In this document: positions 46,344 to 54,279 of the stretch, piece after piece
Position numbering within the stretch: the first letter of the stretch is position 1
Layout of the letters: each line of letters opens with the position of its first letter
DNA from: an uncultured Lentisphaeraceae bacterium
GTDB lineage: Bacteria; Verrucomicrobiota; Kiritimatiellia; RFP12; DVOR01
Assembly: GCA_949289005.1 (NCBI GenBank)
Contig: CASEMQ010000001.1
Span: forward strand, 17,705-81,704
Direction of reading: 5' to 3'
DNA: 64,000 nucleotides
Program-made: the position numbers and the translations under genes
Notes under the pieces: model-generated
Database searches by the model: none
Seen by the model: the letters and a program-made list of their open reading frames with translations, nothing else
Told to the model about the DNA's origin: nothing

Positions 46344-48383
46344 ATGAAAGACATGGGATGTTTCGATGTTTTGGTGGTTGGCGCCGGGCACGCCGGGTGC
46401 GAGGCCGCGTTTGCCGCGGCGCGAATGGGATGCGCGACGGCGCTGGTCACCGCGTCGATGGACGCACTTGGGTTGATGCCCTGCAACCCTGCGGTCGGCG
46501 GCTTGGCCAAATCGCATTTGGTGGCCGAGTTGGATGCCTTGGGTGGCGAGATGGGTTTCAACGCGGATTGCACGGGGTTGCAATATCGTACGCTCAACGT
46601 CTCGCGCGGCCCCGCGGTGCGCGCCGTCCGTGTGCAGTGCGACAAGGCGCGGTATTCCGCACGCCTGGCCGGGGTGGCGCGGCGGATTTCGTGTCTCACG
46701 CCGGTGGTGGGGTTGGCGGTGGATTTGGTGATGGATGCCGCCGAGCCGCGCCGTGTGCTCGGGGTGCGATTGGCGGATGGCCGTTGCATGCGGGGGCGCT
46801 TTGTGGTGCTGACTTTGGGGACGGCGCTTGGCGGGCGCGTTTGGGTCGGCCACGCGGGTCGGCCGAGTGGAGGGGACGCGCGCCCCGCCACGCCGCTCTG
46901 GGCGACCTTGGCAACGGCATTTCCCGAACTGGGGTGGCGGCGACTGAAGACGGGTACGCCGCCACGCCTGCTCAATGCCTCGATTGATTGGGCGGCTTTG
47001 GAGCCGCAGGATGGGGAAGTCGATCCCGTGCCCTTTTTTTCGCGGCGGATGCGCTTGGCGCAGCGGGCTTTGGTGGCGGGAAACGAGAAGCGCGATGTGG
47101 AATGTTCCACGTGGAACATTCCGCCCAACCCTGCCGTTTGGGGCGTGAAGGAGGGATTCGCGACCTATCGTCCGCTCGCCGAAAACGCGGGTGAGTTGGG
47201 TTTCTCGGATATGCCGGAGGCGGTGGTGCGCCGTGCGCAGGCGGGACAGACGCCGTGTTTTCGGACGCATACCACGCCGGAGACGCATGCCATCATCCGT
47301 GCGCATCTGGCGGATTCGGCGTTGTATGGCGGCGATATCTCCGGCGAGGGCGTGCGTTATTGTCCCAGCATTGAGGACAAGGTTGTGAAGTTTGGCGATC
47401 GCGGCGGCCATCATGTCATTCTCGAGCCGGAGGGGGCGGGGTGTCCGTGGTGCTATCCCAACGGGCTTTCCAACTCGTTGCCCTTCGATGTGCAGGTGGC
47501 GATGGTGCGTTCGGTGCCGGGGTTGTCGCGCGCGGAGCTTTTGGCGCCCGGCTATGCCATTGAGTATGACTGCATTGACCCGCGCGGGTTGGATGCGCGG
47601 CTGGCCGTGAAGTCTGCCCACAATCTTTTCATCGCCGGGCAGCTCAACGGCACCACGGGTTATGAGGAGGCTGCGGCGCAGGGGTTTTTGGCGGGGGTGA
47701 ACGCGGCGCTTGCGGCGTTGGGGCGCGAGCCGCTTACGCTTTCGCGCGACGAGGCGTATCTCGGCGTGATGGTGGATGACCTGATTGCGAAGGGCACGGA
47801 CGAGCCGTATCGGATGTTTACCTCGCGCGCGGAGCGGCGTTTGCTCTTGCGCCCCGGCGATGTCCACTTGCGTTTGCATCGTCATGCGGCGCGTTTGGGT
47901 TTGGTGGATGCGTCGCTTTTGCATGGCGCGGAGGAGGAGGCTGCTTGGCTTGCCGCGACGGAGGCTGCCTGGCGGGCGGATTATCTGGATGGCAATGGCC
48001 TTAGCCGTTGGAAGCTGTTGGCGCGCGAGGGGGTGTCGTTCGCGGAGGCGGCGGCCGCCACGCGCCCGGGCGGCGCGGCGGGTGGGCGGGGGGGTGGGGG
48101 GGATGTCCCGCCGGATTGGGCGGAGGAACTTGCCCTTCGCGCGAAGTATGAGGGCTACATCGCCCATGAGCGTGTTCAGGCCGAACGTTTGCGCCGCGAT
48201 GAATCGTTGCGCATCCCGGATGGCTTTGATTACGACGCGGTGCGCGGTTTGCGTTTTGAGGCCCGTGAGAAGTTGCGGCGTATCCGCCCGGATTCGCTTC
48301 GGCGCGCAGCCTCCATCCCGGGCGTCAACCCCGCGGATCTTGCCTTGCTTTCCCTCGCGCTCAAGAAAATCGCGCGGGACTGA
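46344..48383 (+). CDS. mnmG: tRNA uridine-5-carboxymethylaminomethyl(34) synthase MnmG (GidA)
   Basis: An FAD-dependent enzyme that, with MnmE, modifies the wobble uridine of certain tRNAs. The dinucleotide-binding motif GAGHAG spans 13-18, and the CNPAVGGLAKSHLV and YCPSIEDKVVKF signatures are intact; the C-terminal helical domain reads YEGYIAHERVQAERLRRDE and ends with SIPGVNPADLALLSL. At 679 residues it is about 50 longer than E. coli MnmG. The extra length lies roughly at residues 235-299, between PVPFFS and QTPCFRTHTTPETH, where E. coli has only a short loop; this insert contains parS site 2. A second low-complexity run (AATRPGGAAGGRGGGGDVPP) precedes the C-terminal domain. Confidence 0.96.
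   Translation: MKDMGCFDVLVVGAGHAGCEAAFAAARMGCATALVTASMDALGLMPCNPAVGGLAKSHLVAELDALGGEMGFNADCTGLQYRTLNVSRGPAVRAVRVQCDKARYSARLAGVARRISCLTPVVGLAVDLVMDAAEPRRVLGVRLADGRCMRGRFVVLTLGTALGGRVWVGHAGRPSGGDARPATPLWATLATAFPELGWRRLKTGTPPRLLNASIDWAALEPQDGEVDPVPFFSRRMRLAQRALVAGNEKRDVECSTWNIPPNPAVWGVKEGFATYRPLAENAGELGFSDMPEAVVRRAQAGQTPCFRTHTTPETHAIIRAHLADSALYGGDISGEGVRYCPSIEDKVVKFGDRGGHHVILEPEGAGCPWCYPNGLSNSLPFDVQVAMVRSVPGLSRAELLAPGYAIEYDCIDPRGLDARLAVKSAHNLFIAGQLNGTTGYEEAAAQGFLAGVNAALAALGREPLTLSRDEAYLGVMVDDLIAKGTDEPYRMFTSRAERRLLLRPGDVHLRLHRHAARLGLVDASLLHGAEEEAAWLAATEAAWRADYLDGNGLSRWKLLAREGVSFAEAAAATRPGGAAGGRGGGGDVPPDWAEELALRAKYEGYIAHERVQAERLRRDESLRIPDGFDYDAVRGLRFEAREKLRRIRPDSLRRAASIPGVNPADLALLSLALKKIARD
47099..47122. 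other. parS-like centromere site 2, inside mnmG
   Basis: The same 16-bp sequence TGTTCCACGTGGAACA is at 47103-47118, and the palindrome extends to 24 bp (GGAA before, TTCC after). It encodes ECSTWNI within the MnmG insertion. The two sites are 847 bp apart. Confidence 0.85.
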
Positions 48384-48444
48384 CGGCGCGCACGGGATTC
48401 TGAAAACCACAAAGACCTCGAAGAGATCAATTGGTTGCGGCAGG

Positions 48445-48511
48445 GTGGGGCTCTGCCCCACGGCCCCGCAAGGGACGCTGTCCCTTGACCTTGGCAGGGA
48501 GCGCGGCTCCC
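48445..48511. repeat. Three tandem hairpins (REP-like element)
   Basis: Three short stems follow one another: GTGGGGCTCTGCCCCAC at 48445-48461, AAGGGACGCTGTCCCTT at 48470-48486 and GGGAGCGCGGCTCCC at 48497-48511. The set resembles dispersed intergenic repeats found in many gut bacteria. It may also end the mnmG transcript, although no T tract follows. The rest of the 321-nt gap 48384-48704 holds the dyad at 48613 and nothing else that I can support. Confidence 0.6.
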
Positions 48512-48612
48512 CGCACCCCGAAATTGCTTGCACGACGAATTGACAATCGCAAGGTTAAAAGGTCGCCCGCTTGGTGGGCGGTTCTGTTCGCTGTGCACGG
48601 TTTTCCGTTCGC

Positions 48613-48640
48613 TTGACTGCATACGGAAGTATGCAGTCAA
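48613..48640. promoter_or_regulatory. Perfect dyad upstream of the ArsR-like gene, candidate operator
   Basis: TTGACTGCATAC and its exact complement GTATGCAGTCAA are separated by GGAA. The left arm begins with a -35-like TTGACT. ArsR/SmtB regulators commonly bind such 12-2-12-type dyads in their own promoters. A weak -10 (TAGTAT at 48670) lies downstream. A terminator is less likely because only four A follow and no T tract. Confidence 0.5.
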
Positions 48641-48704
48641 AAAGGGGGCTTGCGCGGGGGATGATAATTTAGTATTCTCTGAAGTGTTGAAAGGAAGGGA
48701 AGCG

Positions 48705-49376
48705 ATGGACAGGCGAGAGACGGAGTCGTTACGGTCGCGTGCCGAGGTGTTCAAGGCGTTGGGTCACCCGACGCGCCTGTGGATTGTGGAGCGTTTGGCG
48801 GAGGGTGCGTGTTGCGTGGCGGATTTGGCGGAGGGTGTGGATGGGGGGCTTTCGGCGGTGAGCCAGCATTTGGCGCAGTTGCGTCAGGCGGGGATTGTGC
48901 GTGACGAGCGTCGCGGGCGGCAGGTGTGGTATTCGCTGACGTTTCCGTGCGTGGCGGAGATGGCGGCGATGCTGGATGGGCGCGCGGCGCGGCAGGCGTC
49001 GCCGCTTGGGCGGTTGCGCCGTGTGTTGGGGGTGGTGGCGGTGTTGGCCGGGATGGGGCTTTCGGTCGGGGTGGGGGCGTGTTTGGGCGGGTTGGGGCAG
49101 GATTTCGCGCCGCGGCCGCGTGGGGACGTTCCCCGTGCGTGGGTGGCGCAGCATACACAGAAAGGAATGGTGCGACATGAAGCAAGCACTGACATTCGCC
49201 GCCGTGGCGTTGCTCGCCCTGACGGCTTCCGCGCAGGAATGCCCGAACGGCGCGTGCGTGGCGCGGCCCCAGGCGGCTCCCGCCGTCCAGCCCGCCGACA
49301 AGCCGACGGTCCAGGCGGCGACGTGCGCGTGCGGCGAGGCGTGCGCCTGCCGTCCCCGGCCGAAACCGCGCCGTGA
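48705..49376 (+). CDS. ArsR-family regulator with C-terminal membrane segment
   Basis: Residues 1-95 form an ArsR-type winged helix: EVFKALGHPTRLWIVERLAE, ACCVADLAEGV, LSAVSQHLAQLRQAGIV and ERRGRQVWYSL. The CCVADL strand matches the ELCVCDL metal-box position of ArsR/SmtB proteins and has the adjacent cysteines. After an Arg-rich stretch comes a hydrophobic segment (VLGVVAVLAGMGLSVGVGACL, about 21 residues), which is unusual for this family. The frame continues to 49376, 200 bp into the next gene, where it has the Arg-rich look of an out-of-frame reading. The real protein may end earlier through an undetected frameshift. AAGGAAGGGA precedes the ATG. Confidence 0.75.
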   Translation: MDRRETESLRSRAEVFKALGHPTRLWIVERLAEGACCVADLAEGVDGGLSAVSQHLAQLRQAGIVRDERRGRQVWYSLTFPCVAEMAAMLDGRAARQASPLGRLRRVLGVVAVLAGMGLSVGVGACLGGLGQDFAPRPRGDVPRAWVAQHTQKGMVRHEASTDIRRRGVARPDGFRAGMPERRVRGAAPGGSRRPARRQADGPGGDVRVRRGVRLPSPAETAP

Positions 49377-49611
49377 GCGCGCGGGGCAGGGCAAGGACAA
49401 GGCGGACAGCCCGAAGGCGCGCGGCCAGAACCGCGATCGGCGCCCCGAGCGGCGTTGGCGCCCGGCCGGCACGCCCGCCGAGCAGGCGGCGCGTCTGCGC
49501 GAACACGCCAAGCGGTTGCAGCAGCTGGCCGACGACATCGAGTCCGGCAAGGCGCAGCCCCCGCCGCGGGCTCCCCGGCCCGCCCGCGAGAAGGCCGAGG
49601 CCGCGGAGTAA
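49177..49611 (+). CDS. Small secreted Cys- and Pro-rich protein
   Basis: A protein of 144 residues with a clear signal peptide (MKQALTFAAVALLALTASA, cut before QE). The mature part has an ECPNGACVA pair, a CACGEACACRP cluster (five Cys within nine residues), then a basic Arg/Lys/Pro region and a helix EQAARLREHAKRLQQLADDI. The Cys cluster suggests metal binding, in keeping with the ArsR regulator upstream and the ZIP and CopA genes downstream. AAGGAATG is 6 nt upstream of the start. It overlaps the annotated ArsR frame by 200 bp. I know no family for it. Confidence 0.7.
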   Translation: MKQALTFAAVALLALTASAQECPNGACVARPQAAPAVQPADKPTVQAATCACGEACACRPRPKPRRERAGQGKDKADSPKARGQNRDRRPERRWRPAGTPAEQAARLREHAKRLQQLADDIESGKAQPPPRAPRPAREKAEAAE

Positions 49612-49654
49612 ACGCGCGGCGTGCGCGGCCCTCGCGTGAGGCGGGGGCACGATT

Positions 49655-49700
49655 GGGCGGCGGTGGCGTTGGCGTCACCGCCGCCCGTTTTGTCGTTTTT
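49655..49700 (+). terminator. Intrinsic terminator after the Cys-rich protein gene
   Basis: A perfect 11-bp stem (GGGCGGCGGTG at 49655-49665 and its complement at 49676-49686) is followed by GTTTTGTCGTTTTT. It also stands between the two converging genes. Confidence 0.85.
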
Positions 49701-49716
49701 GGGTTTGGCGTCGCGA

Positions 49717-50412
49717 TCAGTCTTTGATCAGGGCGAAGAAGCGGTCCTGGTAGAGCTCGAAGAGACCCTTTTCGCGGAGCCATTTGCCGAGCGGCTTGAT
49801 GAGCGAGGGGTCTTTGGCGGCGGCGGCGAAGGCGCGCTCGATGTCCGCGCGGCCGGGGCCGGGGAGACTTTCGCGGAAGGTCTGCTTTTCGCGGGCCTCG
49901 ATGTCGTGCAGGGCGCGGGGCAGGGAGGCCTGCACCAGGCGCAGGAAGAGGTGCAGCAGGCAGACGTCCCACGGTTCGTCCACGCCGACGACAAGCGCGG
50001 CGTAGGGGTCGTTGCGGCGCTCGTGGGCCAGGATGGCGCGGTCGCGGACGGTTTCCAGCGGCTCGTTCAGCAGGTTCTCGGAGTAGGTTTCGCGGCGGAG
50101 GCGGTAGGAATAGCGCAGGATGCGGAAGCGCGCGGCGTGGCGTTTGAGAAACTCCAGATACTGCCCGGCCTGAGGCCCGAAGCCTTCGAGCTCCTGCGTG
50201 GAGAGTTCGCCCGGCAGGATGATCCGCGGCGGGAAGGTCTGCAGCTTGCCCTCGCGCACACGCGTCTGCGTCGGGTTGTCCATCGGTTGGGCCAGAAGCG
50301 TGTAGTTGACGGTGGTTTGGTCAAACGGGTCAAGCAATCGTCCCGGCGCACGCACGATCTGCGTGTGTCGGACGGCATAGGCGAAATCAAACTCTGTCGG
50401 GCCGCGCTTCAT
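49717..50412 (-). CDS. Conserved-looking protein of unknown function (231 aa)
   Basis: A soluble protein without signal peptide or membrane helix. It begins MKRGPTEFDFAYAVRHTQIV and has a middle section GFGPQAGQYLEFLKRHAARF and a helical C-terminal half (DVCLLHLFLRLVQASLP, then KPLGKWLREKGLFELYQDRF). I recognise no catalytic motif and no family. A TGCTATACT extended -10 box ends 7 nt before the ATG; AGGGG within that spacer could also serve as a ribosome-binding site. It is convergent with the Cys-rich gene and divergent from the ZIP transporter gene, so it is a single-gene unit. Confidence 0.8.
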   Translation of the reverse strand: MKRGPTEFDFAYAVRHTQIVRAPGRLLDPFDQTTVNYTLLAQPMDNPTQTRVREGKLQTFPPRIILPGELSTQELEGFGPQAGQYLEFLKRHAARFRILRYSYRLRRETYSENLLNEPLETVRDRAILAHERRNDPYAALVVGVDEPWDVCLLHLFLRLVQASLPRALHDIEAREKQTFRESLPGPGRADIERAFAAAAKDPSLIKPLGKWLREKGLFELYQDRFFALIKD

Positions 50413-50419
50413 GCCCCTA

Positions 50420-50428
50420 AGTATAGCA
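50420..50428 (-). promoter_or_regulatory. Extended -10 promoter of the 231-aa gene
   Basis: TGCTATACT (TGN plus TATACT) on the minus strand, ending 7 nt before the ATG. The same hexamer is used by both divergent promoters at 37803-37867. Confidence 0.55.
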
Positions 50429-50531
50429 AATGAGTGGGCAGAGGACAGTGAGCAGCGAACAGGGCGCCCCTGCGGGGCGACGGTGGGGACGACAGTGTCG
50501 CCAGCCGTGGTTTTGGCGATTGCGGTTTAGT

Positions 50532-50561
50532 CTTGACGAAGGGGGAGGCGGTGCGTTATTT
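50532..50561 (+). promoter_or_regulatory. Candidate promoter of the ZIP transporter gene
   Basis: TTGACG at 50532 and TATTTT at 50556 are 18 nt apart. The ATG follows 48 nt later. A small hairpin CGCCCCTGCGGGGCG lies upstream at 50463-50477. Confidence 0.45.
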
Positions 50562-50609
50562 TTGCGGGAAAAGCGATGGAAGTTCGTTTGGATTGAGGCG
50601 AGGGACGCG

Positions 50610-51488
50610 ATGGAGCGGTTTTTGGTGGCGTTTGCTTTGACGTTGATGGCGGGGCTTTCGACGGGGGTGGGGGCGGCGATCGCGTTTTTCGCGCCGAAGG
50701 CGAACACGCGGTTCCTGTCGGTGTGCACGGGGCTTTCGGCGGGGGTGATGCTGTATGTGTCGTTCATGGAGATTTTGCCGGAGGCGTTCGCGCAGATCGG
50801 GCGCGCGGGGTGGGCGGAGCGTCCGGCGCAGGCGTTTGGGACGCTGGGGTTCTTTTTGGGGATCGCGTTGATTTTCCTGATCGACCGGCTGGTGCCTGAC
50901 GCGACGAACCCGCACGAGACGCATTCGCGGCAGGATTACACGGCTTTGGGGCCGCGCCCGGGGCCGGAGGCAACGCCCGCGGAGCGCCGTGCTTACCGCA
51001 AGGCCACGCGGCAGACGCGGCGCAATCTGCTGCGGATGGGGGCGTTCACGGCGGTGGCCATCACCATCCATAACTTTCCGGAGGGGCTTTCGACGTTTCT
51101 CTCGGCGTTGGTCGATCCGCATTTGGGCGTGGTGATTGCGTTTGCCATCGCGTTGCACAATATCCCGGAGGGCATTTCCGTTTCCGTGCCGATTTATTAC
51201 GCCACGGGCGATCGCAGGCGCGCGTTTGTGTGGAGCTGCCTGGCGGGTTTGGCGGAGCCGGCGGGGGCGTTGGCGCTGTGGGCGGTGCTGGCGTTGGCGC
51301 ATGGGTCGCTCTTTTTTGCGCCGCCGCCGATGTTGATGGGGCTGGTTTCCGGGGGCGTGGCGGGCATCATGGTCTTCATCAGCCTCGATGAGCTGCTCCC
51401 GGCTTCGCGGGCGTATGGCAAGGGGCACGATTCGCTCTATGGCCTTGTCGCGGGGATGGCGATCATGGCGCTCTCGCTCCTGCTGTGA
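50610..51488 (+). CDS. zupT: ZIP-family metal transporter (ZupT-like)
   Basis: An inner-membrane importer of Zn(2+) and related divalent metals, 292 residues with eight hydrophobic segments. The two metal-binding signatures are intact: HNFPEG from His154 in TM4 and HNIPEG from His183 in TM5; EPAG follows in TM6. The long loop between TM3 and TM4 is hydrophilic and carries His (HETHSRQDY), as in many ZIP proteins. AGGGA precedes the ATG. It is 94 nt upstream of the copper ATPase gene in the same direction, and the intervening hexamer TTAGACT may be an independent promoter for the latter. Confidence 0.9.
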   Translation: MERFLVAFALTLMAGLSTGVGAAIAFFAPKANTRFLSVCTGLSAGVMLYVSFMEILPEAFAQIGRAGWAERPAQAFGTLGFFLGIALIFLIDRLVPDATNPHETHSRQDYTALGPRPGPEATPAERRAYRKATRQTRRNLLRMGAFTAVAITIHNFPEGLSTFLSALVDPHLGVVIAFAIALHNIPEGISVSVPIYYATGDRRRAFVWSCLAGLAEPAGALALWAVLALAHGSLFFAPPPMLMGLVSGGVAGIMVFISLDELLPASRAYGKGHDSLYGLVAGMAIMALSLLL

Positions 51489-51582
51489 GGGGCAGAGCTT
51501 CCGGGCCTGCCAAACCTCCTAAGCCTTTTTTCGGCGCTTGTGTTAGACTATCCGGCGTTGCCAAGTTGCAAGGGAGCGAAGG

Positions 51583-54150
51583 ATGACGGCGCGGTTTGCG
51601 GTGAGCGGGATGACGTGCGCGGCGTGCGCGGCGCGTGTGCGGCGTGCGGTGGAGGCATTGCCGGGGGTGCGGGAGTGCGTGGTGAACCTGCTGAAGCATG
51701 GGATGACGGTGACGTTCGACGCGGGCGCGGTGGGGGTGGGGGCCATCGTGGGCGCGGTGGAGGCCGCGGGCTATGGGGCGGCGCCGTCGGATGGGGCGTC
51801 GGGGGAGGCTTCGGGCGGGGTGGGGGATGGCCGGGGGGCGTCTCCGGTGGGGCTGGCGGAGCGCGAGGAGGGGGCGTTGCGGCGGCGGTTTGTGCGTTCG
51901 CTGGCGTTCGCGGGGCCGCTTTTTTATCTGTCGATGGGGCGAATGCTGGGGTGGCCGTTGCCGGGGTGTTTCGTGGGGGAGGGGCAGGCGGGGGTGTACG
52001 CGCTGACGGCGTTTTTGCTGGCGGCGGGTGTTGCGGCGGCGAACGGGCGGGTCTTCCGGGCGGGGTTTGGGACGTTGGCGCGCGGGGCGCCGAACATGGA
52101 GGCTTTGGTGGCGTTGGGGGCGGGGGCGTCGTTGGCTTATGGCGTCTATGCGCTTTACCGGATGGCGCTGGCGTTTGGGGTGGGGGATGTGGCGGGGGCG
52201 GGGGCGTTCGCCGATGATTTGTATTTCGACGGCGCGGGAACCATCCTCACGTTGATCGCGCTGGGCAAGTGGCTGGAGGCGCGGGCGAAGCGCCGGACCA
52301 CGCGGGTGCTCGATGCCTTGGCGGCGTTGGCGCCGAAGACGGCGCGCGTGGTGCGCGATGGCGTGGAAAGCGTGATTCCCGCCGAGCGTGTGGCGCCGGG
52401 CGACGTGCTGGTGGTCAAGGCCGGCGAGCGCGTCCCGGTGGATGGCACGGTGACCGAGGGCGAGGGGGCGGTGGACGAGAGCGCGCTCACGGGGGAATCC
52501 ATCCCGGTGGACAAGCGCCCGGGCGACCGCGTCATCGGCGCGACCGTGTCGCAAAGCGGGTGGTTCCGGATGCGCGCGGAGAAGGTGGGGCGGGAGACGG
52601 CGCTGGCGCAGATCGTGCGGTTGGTGGACGAGGCGACGTCGTCGCGCGCGCCGATCGCGAAGCTGGCCGACCGCGTGGCGGGGGTCTTCGTGCCGGCGGT
52701 GATCGCGATCGCGGCGGCGACGCTGACGGCGTGGTTGCTGTGCGGGGCGGGGCTCGAGACGGCGCTGACCTTTGCGGTGGCGGTGCTGGTGGTGGCGTGC
52801 CCGTGCGCGTTGGGGCTGGCGACGCCCACGGCCATCATGGTGGGCACCGGGCGCGGCGCGGCGCTGGGGATCCTCGTCAAATCCGCCGAGGCGCTCGAGA
52901 CCGCGCACGCGGTGGACACGGTGGTGCTGGACAAGACGGGGACGCTCACCCGGGGCAAGCCGGCCGTCACCGACGTGCTCCCCGCCGCGGGCGTGGGCTC
53001 GGCCCGGCTGCTGCGCGTGGCCGCCGCGCTCGAGAGCCGCTCCGCGCACCCGCTGGCCGTGGCCGTGGCCGAGGAGACCGCGCGGCGCGGCGTGGCGCCG
53101 GAGGCGGTGGAGGGCTTTGCCCAGGTGCCCGGGCGCGGTTTGCGGGGGCGTGTCGGCGGCCTGCCGTGCCTGGCGGGCAACCTGCCGCTGTTGGAAGAGG
53201 CCGGCCTGCGCGACCCCGAGGCGGCGCGTCTGCGCGACGGCTTGGCCGAGGCCGGCAAAACGCCGCTCTTCTTCGCCGAGGGCGGGCGCTTCCTGGGCAT
53301 CGTGGCCGTGGCCGACACCGTCAAGCCCACCGCCCGCGACGCGGTGCGCGCCCTCCATGCGATGGGCATCGCGACGGTGATGCTCACCGGCGACAACGCG
53401 AAGACCGCCGAGGCCATCCGCCGCCGGGTGGGCGTGGGGCGCGCGGTGGCCGAGACCCTCCCGCAGGACAAGGCGCGCATCGTCGGCGAACTCCGCGCCC
53501 AAGGCAAGACCGTGGCGATGGTGGGCGACGGCGTCAACGACGCGCCCGCCCTGGCCGGCGCCAACGTGGGCATTGCCATCGGCGCGGGGGCGGACGTCGC
53601 CATCGAGGCCGCCGACATCGTGCTTATGCGCGGCGACCCGCTGGGCGTGCCCGCCGCCATCGCGCTCAGCCGCGCCACGCTCCGCACCATCAAGGAAAAC
53701 CTCTTCTGGGCCTTTTGCTACAACCTCGTCGGCATCCCCGTGGCCGCCGGCTGCCTCTACGCCGCCTGGGGGCTGCGCCTGAGCCCGATGCTCGCGGCGC
53801 TGGCGATGGGCTGCAGCAGCGTCCTCGTCGTCGCCAACGCCCTGCGCCTGCGCGGCTTCCGCCCCCGCCTGCCGCACGCCGGGGCCGGGGGCCAGGCCGA
53901 GGGACGCGAGCCCCGACCGACCGAACCCGAAAGGAACGCCATGACCAAGCAACTCACCGTCGAGGGCATGATGTGCCCGCATTGCGTCGCCCACGTCACG
54001 CGCGCGCTGGAGGCCATCCCCGGCGCGGAAAACGTGTCCGTGGACCTGGCCACGAAGACGGCCACCCTCACCGTGCCCCCCGCCGTCGCCGACGACGCCC
54101 TCCGCGCCGCCGTCGCCGCCGCCGGCTACACCGTCACCGCCGTGCGGTGA
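51583..54150 (+). CDS. copA: P1B-type Cu(+)-exporting ATPase with C-terminal CopZ-like domain
   Basis: An 855-residue metal-transport ATPase. The N-terminal HMA domain has GMTCAAC (Cys12, Cys15). The transmembrane CPC motif is at 406-408, the phosphorylated Asp is D450 in DKTGTLT, and TGES, TGDN and [10 protein letters not shown] are present. [13 protein letters not shown] and [15 protein letters not shown] are the TM7/TM8 Cu(+)-specific signatures. After TM8 a linker ([18 protein letters not shown]) joins a second HMA domain with MMCPHC (Cys798, Cys801). This end is CopZ-like and has its own AAAGGAA and ATG. CopA normally ends soon after TM8, so this is a fusion. AAGGGAG precedes the start. 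Confidence 0.95.
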   Translation: MTARFAVSGMTCAACAARVRRAVEALPGVRECVVNLLKHGMTVTFDAGAVGVGAIVGAVEAAGYGAAPSDGASGEASGGVGDGRGASPVGLAEREEGALRRRFVRSLAFAGPLFYLSMGRMLGWPLPGCFVGEGQAGVYALTAFLLAAGVAAANGRVFRAGFGTLARGAPNMEALVALGAGASLAYGVYALYRMALAFGVGDVAGAGAFADDLYFDGAGTILTLIALGKWLEARAKRRTTRVLDALAALAPKTARVVRDGVESVIPAERVAPGDVLVVKAGERVPVDGTVTEGEGAVDESALTGESIPVDKRPGDRVIGATVSQSGWFRMRAEKVGRETALAQIVRLVDEATSSRAPIAKLADRVAGVFVPAVIAIAAATLTAWLLCGAGLETALTFAVAVLVVACPCALGLATPTAIMVGTGRGAALGILVKSAEALETAHAVDTVVLDKTGTLTRGKPAVTDVLPAAGVGSARLLRVAAALESRSAHPLAVAVAEETARRGVAPEAVEGFAQVPGRGLRGRVGGLPCLAGNLPLLEEAGLRDPEAARLRDGLAEAGKTPLFFAEGGRFLGIVAVADTVKPTARDAVRALHAMGIATVMLTGDNAKTAEAIRRRVGVGRAVAETLPQDKARIVGELRAQGKTVAMVGDGVNDAPALAGANVGIAIGAGADVAIEAADIVLMRGDPLGVPAAIALSRATLRTIKENLFWAFCYNLVGIPVAAGCLYAAWGLRLSPMLAALAMGCSSVLVVANALRLRGFRPRLPHAGAGGQAEGREPRPTEPERNAMTKQLTVEGMMCPHCVAHVTRALEAIPGAENVSVDLATKTATLTVPPAVADDALRAAVAAAGYTVTAVR
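53941..54150 (+). CDS. Nested CopZ-like copper chaperone (possible internal start)
   Basis: An in-frame ATG at 53941 inside copA is preceded by AAAGGAACGCC, a good ribosome-binding site. It would release a 69-residue HMA domain ([19 protein letters not shown] and on), the length of a free-standing CopZ chaperone. The full-length fusion and the separate chaperone could both be made, as happens by a different route in E. coli copA. No stop codon separates the two. Confidence 0.45.
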   Translation: MTKQLTVEGMMCPHCVAHVTRALEAIPGAENVSVDLATKTATLTVPPAVADDALRAAVAAAGYTVTAVR

Positions 54151-54173
54151 TTGGCGGTGGAAGTTTGGAGGTT

Positions 54174-54270
54174 TGGAAGTTTGGAGGCTTGGCAGGGCGC
54201 TCCCGCGCCCGTCCATGACGAGACCGTCGCCCGCAAGGGCGAACCAAGCCTCCAAGCCTCCAAACTTCCA
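54174..54270. repeat. 19-bp perfect inverted repeat between copA and the SGNH gene
   Basis: The arms are 54174-54192 (TGGAAGTTTGGAGGCTTGG) and 54252-54270. The first arm is preceded by a related GGAAGTTTGGAGG copy and the second by a related CCAAGCCTCC copy, so the structure is built from a short repeated word (GTTTGGAGG). It probably ends both converging transcripts; T-rich TTCTTTT follows the right arm. Confidence 0.7.
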
Positions 54271-54279
54271 AGCCTTCTT

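Noticed and set aside
46119..48533. Minus-strand frame across mnmG
   Set aside because: It is the reverse of a clear MnmG gene, has an Arg/His/Pro-rich composition and spans the regulatory region with parS.
51463..54255. Minus-strand frame across copA
   Set aside because: It is an antisense shadow of a P-type ATPase with all motifs intact on the plus strand.
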